A DNA stretch of 64,000 nucleotides from Cryptomeria japonica (Eukaryota > Streptophyta > Pinopsida > Cupressales > Cupressaceae), in contig NC_081409.1 of assembly GCF_030272615.1 (NCBI RefSeq), positions 469,830,573 to 469,894,572 on the forward strand. Direction: 5' to 3'. The position numbers and the translations under genes are program-made. The notes under the pieces are model-generated. The model saw only the letters and a program-made list of their open reading frames with translations. It was not told the DNA's origin and did no database searches. Shown one piece after another: positions 31,063-45,224 of the stretch. Numbering within the stretch: position 1 is the first letter of the stretch; each line of letters begins with the position of its first letter.

Positions 31063-34000
31063 AATGATACCCCACTTCTTCTTTATTTATCGACAAAAAA
31101 GAAACAAAAAAAAGTGATTGTAATCATATTTTTGATAATATGTTAATGAATGTTAAAAATTGATATTTTTCACAGCCATATTTTTGATAATATGTTTACT
31201 TTTGTAACTTCAAACATGACTATGTTTCTATGTGCTCTTGCATTTAATGTATACATAGAACAACCAATGAATCTTTGTCATTCCTCTTTATATCACTATT
31301 TAAACAATCTCTTTCTATAGAAGCAAGAATGATCAAATTAATTACTTTCCAATTTCATTTTCTCCTTTTCCCTCTCTGTAGTTGATGTACTCAGTGACTA
31401 TATTACTACACCAGTGTCTTGTCCTATTATTGCAAATTAATGATGTTTCCAATTGACCAAAAACTGTACAAATTATCCAATCTTATTCCTAGTTTGATCA
31501 CAGGTATAAATTTTGTTCAATTCGGCTCTCTCTAGTCTCAGACGGTTCATTTCAATTCCTATAAGTTCAACTATCAACTCTCTTGGTTGTTGAACAATCA
31601 TGGTACACTCAACACATCGATCCAATTGCATCCATACATGTTAGCAGTCCGAATAGTTCAAAAATCGCTCAAACGTCCATCTCAGATTGTATTAGAATAA
31701 GCATCCCAAAAGTCAATCTCCACAGTGACAGACTCCATTGGCATATGTTATCCCGAATGGATCCTCCAATCTAAATGACCTCTCATCAGAATAATCAACA
31801 CTATCGACATTAACAAAACCCACTAAAACAATAGTATAAGTCATTCTGATGACATATTGTCAATCCTCCTCTATTGGCATTGGTATCCCAAAATGCAATC
31901 CCATCGGAATCCCCAACACTATCAGAATTGCACAAAATGGATAAACTGACAGTATAGACTTATTCCAAAACTGCACCTTTGAACACTATCAGTATAGCTA
32001 TACCAATCAAGACTCATTAGCTAGATTTATACTATTAGAATAGCATAAAAACTTTCAATCAATAGTAGAAACTATTCTGATTAGCTAGCCATCGACAAAG
32101 CTATCCCAATATCTCTTGTCAACAAATAATTTTTTTTTTAAACTAAAGGGTTTCATCAAAATTTTGTCAAACATAGCTATCGATATATGCTATATTGATA
32201 AATAAACTTCCTCAGAGATGACCTTTTTAGTATAGCTAAATTGATTGTCAAAAGGATAGCCTGACAAACCACAAAAAATTGCAACGAGGTTGTTGTACAC
32301 GACATTGTTTTCATTGTAATGACAACGAACGTTTGCTCCACCTCGTCAGAAAATAGATGACATTTTATTATTTTTTTGATGATTTTAAAGGGGCATTTTG
32401 TGATGTATTGTGGTCTTTTTTGTCAATAGATGAATGAAATTTGTCAACGTAATTGCGTTGCAAAAGTGATGTAACTTGGGTCGATTTTGTGACGAACACT
32501 AGAAAAAATTTTGATGGGCATTGTCCGCTAATTATGAGTCATGGTTTTGATGTATAAGAATCAGTCATTATAGCAACAAAATTCTAGCCAGGGTTTCATT
32601 GATAAGAAAAAAATAATTTGTCGATATGTCACCAAACATTCCTCAAAATTTATGGTCAAATACAATAGTGAGAGAGAAGAGATGTATCTCTACTTTATTT
32701 TCTTGATTTGATGATTATATGCACATGTACATGTGAACTTTAGATAAATTATAATCTTATCATTTTTCATACAAGAAATAGCCATATTTTCTTCATCAAT
32801 GGTGAGCCCTCTTAGGTCAAAAAGAGAAGCATCTCAGGCTCTAGTATGCTTTTGTTCTATATATTGTAGATTTTTAGTTTTTTTTATCTATATATGTTAT
32901 TACCTTGTATTAATTGTATTTAACCTATAGTAGGCCCCTTCGCAGTTTGGCCATAACATGGATCCTCTAAATTACCAATTTAAAAGGACTCCTAAGACTG
33001 GCAAGGCAGGAGAGGAAAGAAATTTTATCCCAATTAAACACATGAGGTAATCTACAATTCAATTGCAAAGATATTTATAGTTGAATGTATAGTTATGTCA
33101 AGATAATTGTGAACTATTTTTTACAAAAGGATTCTAACATGGCTTTTGAATTATGGTTGTGCAGGCATCTATAGAGCCATGTACTGCATCAAAGAGGCTC
33201 GATTTTGATGATACACCACAACTATAGGATCATATAGTGTTAGTTGTGGTCATCGAAGGACCAACACATCTATACATTGTATATTTTTATTGCATATATC
33301 GATATGCACATGGCATATGCCACATTTTTGTAAAACTTTTATTGAATTGGCATATATACCATTATTTATATATATAAACAATTATTGTGCATTTTGATAC
33401 ATATAAATATTGATATTCGATCCAAATTGTTCATTGTGTGCATGTCTTTGTACTTTGAAACTTAAATATTACAATTGAAATGCGATACAATTATAGCATA
33501 TTGTGGATTTATCATATTATAATCCAATAGAATTTATTAATTTTTACAATAGTCTATGCATAGTGGTATGAGTCATGATCATCACATGGAATTTGTTTAA
33601 AAAATTTATCATTGATGAGCATCCAAATCTTGTAAGATGTATACTATATTTGTGTATATTTACATGATTAACACACATTAGTCATGAGGCACATAAAGAC
33701 ATATGTTGACAACATATTAGACATGAAGTGATCACATGAATACAAAAGACATATGAATACATAAGACACATGAATATATAAGACATATGAATACACTCAG
33801 GAAAAAAGTAACTCCTTCATGTAGGAAGTATTCACATGAATGTGCATGAATGCATGAAGACACAAAGAATAATCAAAGTATCCACTCAATACATGCATTG
33901 TTAGATTCTTTCTTATTAACTTCAGTGTCAATCTTTGTTAATGCAAGTGTCAACCTTTGTTACTACTTCAGTTTTAAGAAGAAGAGGATGTGAATGTAAC

Positions 34001-34620
34001 CAAACCACATAGAGACCAAATACAATAGGCTCCCTCAAAGTTTATAGAAACCAAATATAATTATGATCACATTTGATCCATGGTAATGATCATTGGATCC
34101 TTTTGATTCCTTTCCTTTATATCTCTCAATGTGAGTGGTGCAGGAGCACCCTCATGCTCACAATGGTCTTTTCTTTTGTCTTGTTTTGTGTTCTTGTATC
34201 TAAATAAGGTCATTTCGGACCATTAATGTTCATTTGGAGTTAATTGTGAAAGTTTGGGGTCATTTGGATAAAATATGTAAAAGTTGCTCAGTTGTTGTCA
34301 AAGTTGTCAAAGTTTGGGGTCAAATGATGGAAACCACTTGTGTGGTCATAAATAGGCATCTTCAACATGACCCAAGGGTTGAAAAATCTATATTGAAGTT
34401 TTGAATAAAGTTGGAATCAATTTGGAGACTATTTCTATGTGTTTTCTTGCAATATTTCTTCTCTTTCACATTGTGTGGATTGTATGGATCAAATAAAGAT
34501 CTGAGACTTGTTGGAAATTTTAGATATGTGAATATATTATCATTTGTACTTGGTTTTATTAATTTTCACCCAATACTTTAGGAGATATTGCAGTTTCTTT
34601 AAAAACTGTTTATAGCATAA
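31063..34620. other. Unassigned AT-rich DNA
   Basis: No gene I can defend. Observed: short words such as AACACTATC repeated around 31797, 31914 and 31984; an isolated CACTAGAAAAAAT at about 32497; possible exon-like pieces with splice-like ends at 32941-33047 (NYQFKRTPKTGKAGEER, then GTAATC) and 33165-33229 (ASIEPCTASKRLDFDD); and a promoter-like CATAAATAGG at 34348. These may be remains of a small gene or DNA transposon. Confidence 0.35.
33732..33796. repeat. Short tandem repeat, about 17-bp unit
   Basis: Four imperfect copies of ACATATGAATACATAAG. No coding meaning. Confidence 0.7.
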
Positions 34621-35156
34621 GATGCATGCAATGCAAGGTTGCAAGATAGGCTAACTTTCATTTGGTTCATCATGGGCACAAAATACCAACATGAGCACAT
34701 TTGGGTGGGCAGATTTATTATAGACATTCTCCTTTTGTGCCTCCCAACTCGCCAGAATGTCCAGAGCCATACCCTATCAGTGCCATCTCTCAAGTACCCT
34801 AAGTCCAAAAAATTGTCAAACTTTGACGGACTACTTCTCAGAATCCAGGATGCATACGAATGAATTATTTGAATCTATAGGTTCGAGTCAAGCCCATATA
34901 TAATGACCTATCTCATATTTTGAAGACTCGGAGCCATTTTCACAAGGTAGCAGTTTTTCAGTTGGTTGGAAAACCATTAGATGCATGCAATGCAAGGTTG
35001 CAAGATAGGCTAACTTTCATTCTTTTTTTTGTGGGCATGAACTACCAACATGAGCATGTTCAAGTGATAAATTTTATGATAGGCATACTCCTTTTCTACC
35101 TCCCAACTCGTCAGAACATCTAGATCCATACCCTACCAGTGTAATCTCTCAAGTTG
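34621..35156. repeat. 359-bp tandem repeat (left part)
   Basis: GATGCATGCAATGCAAGG occurs at 34621 and again at 34980, and the whole 359 bases between are re-read in the second unit until element D1 interrupts it at 35157. The same sequence resumes at 52375 right after D1. The units differ at many positions, so the array is old. Confidence 0.85.
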
Positions 35157-38100
35157 TGTAATGCCCCACCAGAAACCCTAAAGGAAAAACATCACAATCT
35201 ATGCAACTAAGGGTGAAATAATTTTTTTTTAAAAGAACAAGTGCTTGAATTAAACCATTGCACATCTAATAACATAGCGGAAGTCTAACTCTTGAATTTC
35301 CTAAGGGTCACCAATGAAGATAACTTTGTAAATTATATTAACACCATGGAAAAACCTACTATTTAGCTTTATAGGAAAATTAAATGTTTAAGATAAAAAT
35401 TGCATAATGAAAGAATTCAAAGTACTCCAAAGCAATCATTTAATATATATTAAGTAACTTAAATAACATGCATTCCAATGTTTCTCTGTTTTACAATAAT
35501 AAAAAATACATGTTTACAAAAATACACCATGAATTAAAATGTTACAAAATGAAGGTTACATAAAGTTTCGATACAAGACCTCAAGGATTCAACTGAACAA
35601 TGGTCACGAACATGAGCTAGTACATGAACCACAATCCAAGAACTCCAACGAAGCCCTTCCTCGCCTGAAGATACATTCTAGAACATCTAATGGGAAGTGA
35701 CACTACCACCCAACCATGTGATCCTGAAATGGAACCACCCCACCATGCTAGGAGATAGTAGAAAACCCTCAAGAAAGAAAAATAAGACAAGTACGAAAGA
35801 AATACATGACTCCACAAACATTCATGTGACTCAACTCATAAACACTAGTGACTCTGAGGAGAGAGTGCCATCACATAGCTTAAGATGGATACCATGGTAT
35901 AACCTCCTAGGTCTTGGCTCTCTGTCCTAGTAACCTCTCCCAGCTTCTGGCTCCAATTAGGTCTCATGTGGACCCTATGAATTCTTTCATGAAGACAAGG
36001 TGGTAAGTTTGCCATTCTAGGCCTTCTCATAACATTATGAGCCCTATACAAGCACTACACCTATGCACAAGGCACATTATCTTAATTAATGTTTATCTCA
36101 CCCATCCCAAATCAATTTTTAGGTTATCACCTTTTAACTTACTTTCGACAGGTTATCCTGTCATCCACTTTGGGCATGGCCCCCGCTCGAAAGCCATTCT
36201 CTCTCATAGGACACTACAGGAAAAGTCTCTCTATGAGAACTCTATGGCGAAACAAACAACCATACCTAATCCTGACAAACCACAGGTGAAGGATACATGA
36301 TTTACTAACCAAAGGTTCACCATTTGGACAAAACACACAATGGCTCACATCCATAAAGTTATACATCGACACCTCACCAAGGAAACATTAGAACATAGGA
36401 CACAATGATGATGCAACAAGAATTGAAATTTAAACTTGACAGAAAACACCATTTACACATGATCTTAACACAAGCAATCTTTCCTTAAAACTGTCAAATG
36501 CATAAACAACTTACAAATAAAGACTTCCAGAAAATAAGACTTACAACTATATTAATACACTATTCAATAGGTCATAAACCTAATGTTTCAATAGTAAGCC
36601 ATTACTCCCCAAACTCTCCTAGAGAAGTGACTAATAAGTCTTAATACCTAGGTTCTGAATGCAAGCATAGATTTCTTTCATATAATAAAAAGTGTGCAAT
36701 ATGTTCTTAAACAACAATATTCTAATCATTTAAACAAAATTCCACTACTATAGCTAATAACTTAATTACATCTAAAACCCTATGATTTTTCATTTAACTA
36801 TCTCAAACAACTAATGATACCTTTCTATAATTAAAGTATAAGCAAGATCATAATCATAACTTATAACAAAACTTCTGTAAATAATAAGCAAAAACTAAAG
36901 TAATTTCTGACCTCTTGTAATCTTGACTGGTTTGCAAGACCTCGATGCCCTTTCACCAAATAGTAACTTGCCTTGCTTGTGAACCTATCTCCAATATACT
37001 CCTAACTCTATCTTAAAACTAACTCTCTTTGATACTTCAAAAGTATCCTCTCTATCTCTCTATCCTATTCTATTTTTCTCCTCTATTCTATTCTTTCTTC
37101 TATTCTATTCTTCCTTCTATTCTATTCTTTCCTCTACTCTATTCTTTTCCTCTCGAGGTCTACCATCCTTCCTTGGCTGCGAATCCCCCTCCTTCCTTTC
37201 TACCACCTCTATTTATCCAAAAATATCCTATGTTTTCTCCCCCTTCAAAGGCTCAATGATTGTGTTCGATGAGGAGTCTTCTATGCATTACATTGAGTTT
37301 CAACTTGACTTTATCTCAAGTCTTTAATTGTTCTAATAGTTTATCATATCCTTAAGTCTACATGTCTAACATGTTATTGTAGTTTGGAGTCCATGTGTCG
37401 ATTATGCATCTCTCCCTATCGTTGATTTTCCTATTTTCATGGCACACATGCCTTCTATCTCATCTCCCTCTATAGTTATAAACCAAGGATTGTGGAATAT
37501 GTAACAGTCAACGTCTTCCTTTGTAGAGAGAGGAAGTTGTCATGGTGAGTATAAAGCTCATGCTGCTAGGACTACTCATGATCTCCTCGTTACCTATTAT
37601 CTTATCCACAACTGGCGGTGCATGAATCTAACATGTGGGTTATGCTTTGGAAGGAGCAGTCGATGTCTAGTTTAATCATCATGAAGATTGGAGTCTGCCT
37701 CCATGGTTAATGGAGAAATCTGCAACTTCCCAATCGACATGGCACCACGTGCCAATCTACTGCCCTCAACTCATGGTCTCCTACGAGTTTTCCTCGATAT
37801 TGTATCCTTAACGATGAGTTTCTGATTCCTAGTGGCAGTTTGAAAACAAAATATTGTGGCCATGTAGCAGTTGACGTTCGGTTTGACAGTGAGCGAGAGG
37901 GATGTCGGTGTTCGCTGCAACTTGGAGAAGCTTTATTAAAATGGGAGGAGGCGTGTATAATGAAAGGGAGGAGGGTGGTCGGTGGTAATACCGACCCCTC
38001 CCTTTATTAAGGGGGATGGTCAATATTACTATCAACCACCATAATTATTAGTTTACTTAAACTTAAAACCTGCCATTACCTTTTTAAAATTTGTTTTATT

Positions 38101-39308
38101 TGTTTTATTTTAATTTCATTATTATATTTTTAATAATTAATTAATGACTTTAATTAATTTAAATATTTAAATATTAATCCTTCTTAGCAAATTATATTTG
38201 TAAATATATATTTTGGTTTCCAATATTTAGAATTAATAGCTTTTCATATATATATTCAAACAATTGAATTATATATATTACACATTCGAAAAGTTTATTA
38301 AATATGATATATTTATAATTCTAATTATATACATGCATACACAAAAACATAATAGTTTGAATTGACGATATTGTCTAATGATAGTTCAATCACTTAAGCA
38401 TTATTTCAAATAACTACATATAATTGATAGTCGCCCTCGTGTATATAATATATTTATATATACTCAAATGATCAAGTCACAATTATCGAACTATCATGCA
38501 TATGAAATTCATATATTTGTAAACACAACAATCATTAATGAAATCACATCTACTTATACCAAGATATTAACTCATCCTTTGTAAACAACGTTAAGTCACT
38601 AGATCTCTTAACTCTTCCAAATATCAAACTACTTATCACTTATATAGACGAAATAAATGTAACAATTATCAATAACATGCAATAATTAAAATCACTTAAA
38701 CACACAAACTGAGCAAACATCAAGCGATTTCTCATGAAAGGTCAATCAACAAAATACGGAGGTCAACGACTGACAGGATGACTAATTGACGACACTCACC
38801 CGAGCGTAACTAAACAAAATAGGGTCAACTACTATCTCCTCCATTTCCATTGGAAAATATAAGGCACACTCAAATCTATGAAGCCAAGTGGAGATGATAC
38901 CCCGTACCTACCCGGTACTTGTACCTGCAATATCCTGCATCACCGAACCACACATGCATATATACAATATAGAAAACAATACATACACACCAATGAAGGA
39001 GAATCGTGATGTTCCCTGTCTCACTGAAATGAGTGAAGGAAAATCATCTCCTTGCATCCAGTACACTCGTAGACACAAAACATACATTGCATAGATAAGG
39101 TAAAGTGTCAGTACCTAGCAATAGTCCATATAAAAATGCCATAAATCATAAGTACTGAAATACTGCAAATAAATTATGCATCTCATATCCATATAAAGCA
39201 TGAAATAATGTCATATAAATCTGAATAACAAACATGGTAATGTATCCACTAAAAGAAAACAATAATAAAATATGAGTCTAATGAGTTCAGACGAGTAGGG
39301 GTACTATA
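35157..39308 (-). repeat. D1 3' LTR (4.15 kb)
   Basis: Starts TGTAATGCCCC and ends GGTACTATA, where the partner ends TACTACA, so one terminal base has mutated. It aligns with 40919-43605 and 50956-52374. It contains a pyrimidine minisatellite (37047-37150) and a TTTCGACAGGTTATCC block (36146-36161) that is also seen in solo LTR B. It has no convincing gene; open frames are short and differ between the two copies. Confidence 0.9.
37047..37150. repeat. Pyrimidine minisatellite in D1 3' LTR
   Basis: Repeated TTCTATTCTATTC-type units of 13-15 bases, almost pure C/T on the plus strand. The equivalent stretch in the other LTR is 42793-42900. Confidence 0.8.
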
Positions 39309-39323
39309 TTCTCCCCCCCAAAA
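39309..39323 (-). other. D1 polypurine tract
   Basis: The minus strand reads TTTTGGGGGGGAGAA just before the 3' LTR. A comparable tract occurs at 61347-61358 beside LTR A, and the sequence beyond it (CTAGGCTT...CTTACTCC) is also shared. Confidence 0.75.
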
Positions 39324-39549
39324 CTAGGCTTACTCCTGGAAGCCTAAAAAAAATAAGAATACAACTCTCTCATCTACGTTGCATCCTCCCAAGTCACTGA
39401 GGTCTCATCATTTGGGTCTAATAGGACCCTTACCTGGTCGATGGTGTGACCCTTGATGATCATCTTGGCAATCATTCACCCCTGAAAACACTCTATGGGA
39501 TCTCCCTGCATCTCTCACTGTAGGCTCTGATGTTGCTAGCCTCTGACTT

Positions 39550-40446
39550 CCTATATTATGGAAATGTTGAGGGCACTATGCAACTCTATGACCAAACTAC
39601 CCACAAGAGAAGCAAGATCCTCTACCTGGTCCTCTATTACCTTTTGGTCCACTAAACTACTAGAAACTTCCTTGGCTAGGGGTGTGAGATTCACTCTGCA
39701 AGAATTGCCTTATAGGGCCCTGAAATTGTTTCAGTTTTGATAGTTGTTGCTACTGTTGTCCACCCTTAGTGGGTGCCTAAGGAGTCCTAAATGCTGTAGC
39801 TGACTTGGACTAATTCCCCCGAGCTCTATTCCTATTGGAAGGTGCATTCCCTATCTGCACACCTATCTAACCACCAAGTGCATGGCTAAGGTTCAACTCA
39901 ACTAATCTGGCTTTTTCCATGGCTATCTCCACTGAAATTGGCTCGAGCACCCTAGCACCTCCACTGATGAGGTCATTCAAACCCCTGAGGAACTGTTGTA
40001 TAAGCATAGCCTCATCATTAACAATCCCAGCATACTGCTTGAGCTCATAGAACCTATGCTCATACTGGTCTACTGTCATACCATACTGACACAGAGCATG
40101 GAAGTCATTTGCCCGAGTCTGTCTCCACTGTGGTGAGAGAAACCGTGCCCTGAATCTCTCCAGAAATACCTCCCATGTCACGATGTTAATGAACACACTG
40201 ATCTTCTCCTCCTCTAGTCTCCACCAGATCGAAGCAAAGTTTTTGAGATGCATAATAGCACATCTCACCTTGGTGTTGTTATTGTATGGGAACATAGAAA
40301 AACACCTATCTAGACTGATAAGCCAAGTCTCTGCCTCGAGACTGGTACCCATACCATCAAAGTAAGGAGGGTTGGACCTCATCAAGTCCTTTATGTGACC
40401 CAAGGAAGCTTGATCTCCATTAATTGCAATCTCCCTCCTCCTGGGT

Positions 40447-40498
<52 letters not shown>

Positions 40499-40764
40499 AG
40501 AACTGGCTGATCAACCTCAAGCCTAGGGCCTAACTTAGCAAGAACCTCCTGAAACATTTGTCTCAGCTCATCCCTTTCGGGAACATGTTCTTCTGCATGC
40601 GATGAATCCTGATGAATAGACTATTCCAGCTCAAGACTCACATGAGTAGGTGGTGGTGAAGGACTATGATGAATAGAACCATGGCCCCGTCCTCCACCTC
40701 TACCTCCACCTGTACCTCTATTGCGACCACCCATACAACCACCTCCCCTAGCTCTCCTAGCCAT
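39550..40764 (-). pseudogene. D1 gag
   Basis: Gag would build the particle. Reading starts at the Met of 40764-40762 with a Gly/Arg-rich head (GGGRGGGRGHGS), a (TC)n run translated as repeated Glu-Arg (40449-40495), then the open gypsy gag core 40403-39867: EAETWLISLDRCF, IWWRLEEE, FLERFRARFLSP, YEHRFYELKQYAG and IQQFLRGLND, all standard retrotransposon gag motifs. A knuckle relic, CFSCG then FGHR, follows near 39600 with a stop inside. Nothing recognisable as protease or RT remains before the PPT at 39323. Stops near 40618, 40430 and 39865 break the frame. Confidence 0.82.
40449..40495. repeat. (TC)n microsatellite within D1 gag
   Basis: About 23 uninterrupted TC units; on the coding (minus) strand it gives an alternating Arg-Glu tract between the gag head and core. 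Confidence 0.95.
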
Positions 40765-40904
40765 GACCTAGCACTACAAAAGAGAAAATGGTTCAGATCT
40801 ATGGCAAGGATAAACAAGGGAAAACACAAACATTAAGACCTAAGCAAAAAGGTCAAGTTGAATAGGCTCACTACAAACCCAGAGTACCTAGTGTTGAAAC
40901 TTAG

Positions 40905-40916
40905 GCTCTGATACCA
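40905..40916 (-). other. D1 primer-binding site
   Basis: The minus strand reads TGGTATCAGAGC, a perfect initiator tRNA-Met complement, two bases from the LTR. Confidence 0.88.
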
Positions 40917-43605
40917 AATGTAATGCCTTGCTAGAAACCCTAAAGGAAAAACATCATGATCTATGCAACTAAGGGTGAAATATTTTTTTTTTTTAAGAAT
41001 AAGTGCTTTAATTAAACCATTGCACATCTAATAACACAACGGAAGTCTAACTCTTGAATTTCCTAAGGGTCACCAACAAAGATTACTTTGTAAAATATAT
41101 TAACACCACAGAAAAACCTACTGTTTAGCTTTATAGGAAAATTAAATTTTTAAGATAAAAATTCCATAATAAAAGAATTCAAAGTACTCCAAAGCAATAA
41201 TTTAATATATATTAAGTAAATAAAATAACATGCATTCCAATGTTTCTCTATTTTACAATAATAAAAAATACATGTTTACAAAAATACACCATGAATTAAA
41301 ATGTTACAAAATGAAGGTTACATAAAGTTTCGATACAAGACCTCAAGGTTTCAACTGAACAATGGTCAGAAACATGAGCTGGTACATGAACCATGAACCA
41401 AGAACTCTAACAAAGCCCTTCCTTGCCTAAAGATACATTCCAGAACATCTGATGGGAAGTGACACTACCACCCAACCATGTGATCTTGAAATGGAACCAC
41501 CCCATCATGCTAAAAGATAGTAGAAAACCCTCAAGCAAGAAAAATAAGACAAGTACGAAAGAAATACATGACTCCGCAAACATTCATGTGACTCAATTCA
41601 CAAACACTAGTGACTCTAAGGAGAGAGTGTCATCGCATAGCTTAAGATGGATACCATGGTACAACCTCCTAGGTCCCGGCTCTATGTCCTAGTAACCTCT
41701 CCCAGCTTCTAGCTCCAATTAAGTCTCATACGGACCCTACCAATCCTTTCATGAAGACAAGGTGGTAAGTTTGCCATTCCAGGCCTTCTCGTAACCTTAT
41801 GAGCCCTGTACAAGCACAACACCTATGCACGAGGCACATTATCTTAATTAATGTTTATCTCACGCATCCCAAATCAATTTTTAGGTTATCACTTTTTAAC
41901 TGACTTTTGACAGGTTATCCTATCATCCACTTTGGGTATGGCCCCCGCTCGAAAGCCACTCTCTCTCATAGGACACTATAGGAAAAGTCTCTCTATGTGA
42001 ACTCTATGGTGAAACAGACAACCATATCTAATCCTGACAAACCACAGGTGAAGGATACATGATTTACTAACCAAAGGTTGACCATTTGGACAAAACACAC
42101 AATGGCTCACATCCATAAATTTATACATCGACACCTAGCCAAGGAAACATAATAACATAGGACACAATGATAATGCAGCAAGAATTGGAATTTAAACTTG
42201 ACAGAAAACACCATTTACACATGATCCTAACACACGCAATCTTTCCTTAAAATTGTTAAATGCATAAACAACTTACAAATAAAGACTTACAACTATATTA
42301 ATACACTATTTAATAGGTCATAAACCTAATGTTTCAACAGTAAGCCATTACTCCCCAAACTCTCCTAGAGAAGCAACTAATAAGTCTTAATACCTAGGTT
42401 TTGAATGCAAGCATAAATTTCTTTCATATAATAAAAAGTGTGCAATATGTTCTTAAACAACAATATTCTAATCATTTAAACAAAATTCCACTACTATAGC
42501 TAATAACTTAATTACATCTAAAACCCTATGATTTTTCATTTAACTATCCCAAATGAGTAATGATACCATTCTATAATCATAGTATAAGCAAGATCATAAT
42601 CATAACTTATAACAAAACTTCCGTAAATAATAAGCAAAAACTAAAGTAATTTCTAACCTCTTGTAATCTTGACCGGTTTGCAAGACCTCGACGCCCTTTC
42701 ACCAAATAGTAACGTGCCTTGCTTGCAAACCTATCTCCAATATACTCCCAACTCTATCTCAAAACTAACTCTCTTTGATACTTCAAAAGTATCCTCTCTA
42801 TCTCTCTATCCTATTCTATTTTTCTCCTCTATTCTATTCTTTCTTCTATTCTATTCTTCCTTCTATTCTATTATTTCCTCTACTCTATTCTTTTCCTCTT
42901 GAGGTCTACAGTCCTTCCTTGGATGCAAATCCCCCTCCCTCCTTTCTACCACCTCTATTTATCCAAAAATATCCTATGTTTTCTCCCCCTTCAAAGGCTC
43001 AATGATTGTGTTCGATGAGGAGTCTTCTATGCATTACGTTGAGTTTCAACTTGACTTTATCTCAAGTTTTTAATTATTCTAATAGTTTATCCTATCCTTA
43101 TGTCTACATGTCTAACATGTTATTGCAGTTTGGAGTGCATGTGTCAATTACACGTCTCTCCCTATCATTTATTTTCCTATTTTCATGGCACACATGCCTT
43201 CTATCTCATCTCCCTCTATAGTTATAAACCAAGGATTGTGGACTATGTAACAGTCGACATCTTCCTTTGCGAAGAGAGGAAGTTGTCATGGCGAGTATAA
43301 AGCTCCCACTTCCAAGACTACTCATGGTCTCCTCATTACCTATTATCTTATCCATAACTGGCGGTGCATGAATATAACATGTGGGTTATGCTTTGGAAGG
43401 AGTAGTCGATGTCTAGTTTAATCATCATGAAGATTGGAGTTTGCCTCCATGGTTAATGGAGAAATTTGCAACTTCCCAATCGACATGGCACCACATGCCA
43501 ATCTACTACCCTCAAATCATGGTCTCCCACAAGTCTTCATCGATATCGTATCCTTAACGATGAGTTTTTGATTCCTAGTGGCAGTTTGAAAACCAAATAT
43601 TGTGG

Positions 43606-45204
43606 TGATGGGAAGGGGTTTGGGATAGACTAGCCTAGTCTATGCTCTTGGATCCTTTCCTTGGATCACCAGGTGTCCTAACCACAACCTAGGGTCTCTA
43701 GGACTTTCCCTTCTTGTGGAATCCCTTGACCTTGCCAAATCTACCCACCAACAAGTTGAAAAACTACTCCTAAGGTCTCACCTGCTCATGAGATTCAAGA
43801 ACACTTACTTAGGCTAATAAGGGTTTGGCTTGCTCCACACCTTCCTACATCTTAGCAAGGATAGGTCAGGTCTAATACATGGTTTTTCCACCCATTCATT
43901 TTCCCCCAAGAGGTTTCAAGCTTCCTACCCCTTATCGATTTCTGAATTTTGTCTTTTTGCCTACAAAATAGGGCTACAAGGATTGTGACCAATTAGGCCT
44001 CCTACCTGGTCCTTTAGGGCTCCGTCTTGCAAACGATGCATTAGATTTTGAAACCTCCCAAAATAATAGCTATTGAATTGGCAAGGACTTAATGATTTTT
44101 TAGGTTTTAGGCCTCCAAGTGTCCATACACTGCCCTAACTGGATTTTAAGGTTTTTAAGGGTTTTTAAGAGGGTTTTTAGGCCTGCCAGGGTCACAGTGT
44201 AGGTTTGGTGCTCTTGACACCTTGTCTGGATTGGTGGAAGCTCCTCCTTCACACCAATGGTGCTCCACTCACCCCTATACAACTCCTCCAAAGGTTTCCT
44301 CCTCCTTTGACCTTCCTTTCTCTCCAAGACCTATGCAACTTCACCCTTCCTAGTTGGGCACTATCTAGTAATGCCTAGGAGTGTGTCTTTAAGTAGCGTC
44401 CTTACATTTTCAAGGGCCCTTCTTGCTTTGTAGTATAGTATAGGGTCTCTACTCTCATTCCCCATGGTTTCATGGTGATTCCATAATGGGGAATGAAGTT
44501 ATGAACCCATTCTCTCAGAACAGTCCAAAATTGGATAGTGAGTAGCAATTTACAAAATATTTACAAACACACCTCACTTACAAATCAAAAACCTAATCTA
44601 AATGCTCAAAATGAAAATTAATACACCATAAAAGACACTCCACATATTTTTTCATGAAAATCAATCCATTAATAGTCTTTCTCTACTCCATTTGTGCTGA
44701 CTAGCAACAAAATTGCAATCATAGTCAAGTCACTTTGCTTTGGCCGTACAACATCTAACATCCAACCCATTAACTTAGGGTTTGCAATTACTTATAGAAC
44801 CTTTGCCTTATTATTTTTTCCCATATTAGGGTTGTCCATGCTACATTAAATATTTTGACCTCATGGTGGAAAAGTTGCTTGACAACTTTTAAATGTTGTC
44901 ATGCAACTTTTGCAACTTTTGAGCAACTTTCTCAATGTTACTTTTCTTGACTCCTAGGCCCACATTGGGCTAACCTAAGGACACCATCATGCTATGAAGG
45001 ACCCATAAACACCTCAAAGACACACATACCCTCTATTTTCAAGAAAATATCAATCTTGACTTATGACCCTAAGACCTCAACTAGGACCCTAACTAGGAAC
45101 AATGAGCACATGGCTCTTTATTTTATATACAATGGCTTCATAAAGAAGCAAGAACACAATCAAAAAAAAATGGTGGGAGCCCTTTGAAGGGTTCTCCTAC
45201 ACCA
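43606..45204 (-). repeat. Chromovirus 3' LTR
   Basis: 1,599 bp, TGATGGGAAGG to TACACCA. It aligns with 49370-50950 with scattered substitutions and a few small indels. Confidence 0.92.
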
Positions 45205-45217
45205 TACTCCCCCTCTA
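45205..45217 (-). other. Chromovirus polypurine tract
   Basis: The minus strand reads GTAGAGGGGGAGTA before the LTR start TGGTGTAGG. Confidence 0.8.
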
Positions 45218-45224
45218 CAACAAG

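Noticed and set aside
32490-32512. CACTAGAAAAAAT resembling a CACTA (En/Spm) terminal repeat
   Set aside because: No inverted partner with 3-bp duplication was found in the window, and its orientation is wrong for ending an element that holds the transposase-like gene to its left.
32941-33229. Small exon-like pieces with splice-like ends
   Set aside because: Too short, no recognised domain, no convincing start; kept only as an observation in the unassigned region.
33732-33796. Regular short repeats considered as a CRISPR-like array
   Set aside because: Units are contiguous with no spacers and the DNA is clearly plant nuclear; a simple tandem repeat.
34599-35123. Open frames of 66-74 codons in the 359-bp repeat
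   Set aside because: They occur in more than one frame and strand, change between units, and lack domain-like composition.
37029-37259. Phe/Ser/Leu/Ile-rich 76-codon frame resembling a membrane protein
   Set aside because: It is the translation of the pyrimidine minisatellite in the D1 LTR; the copy at 42775-43005 confirms LTR origin.
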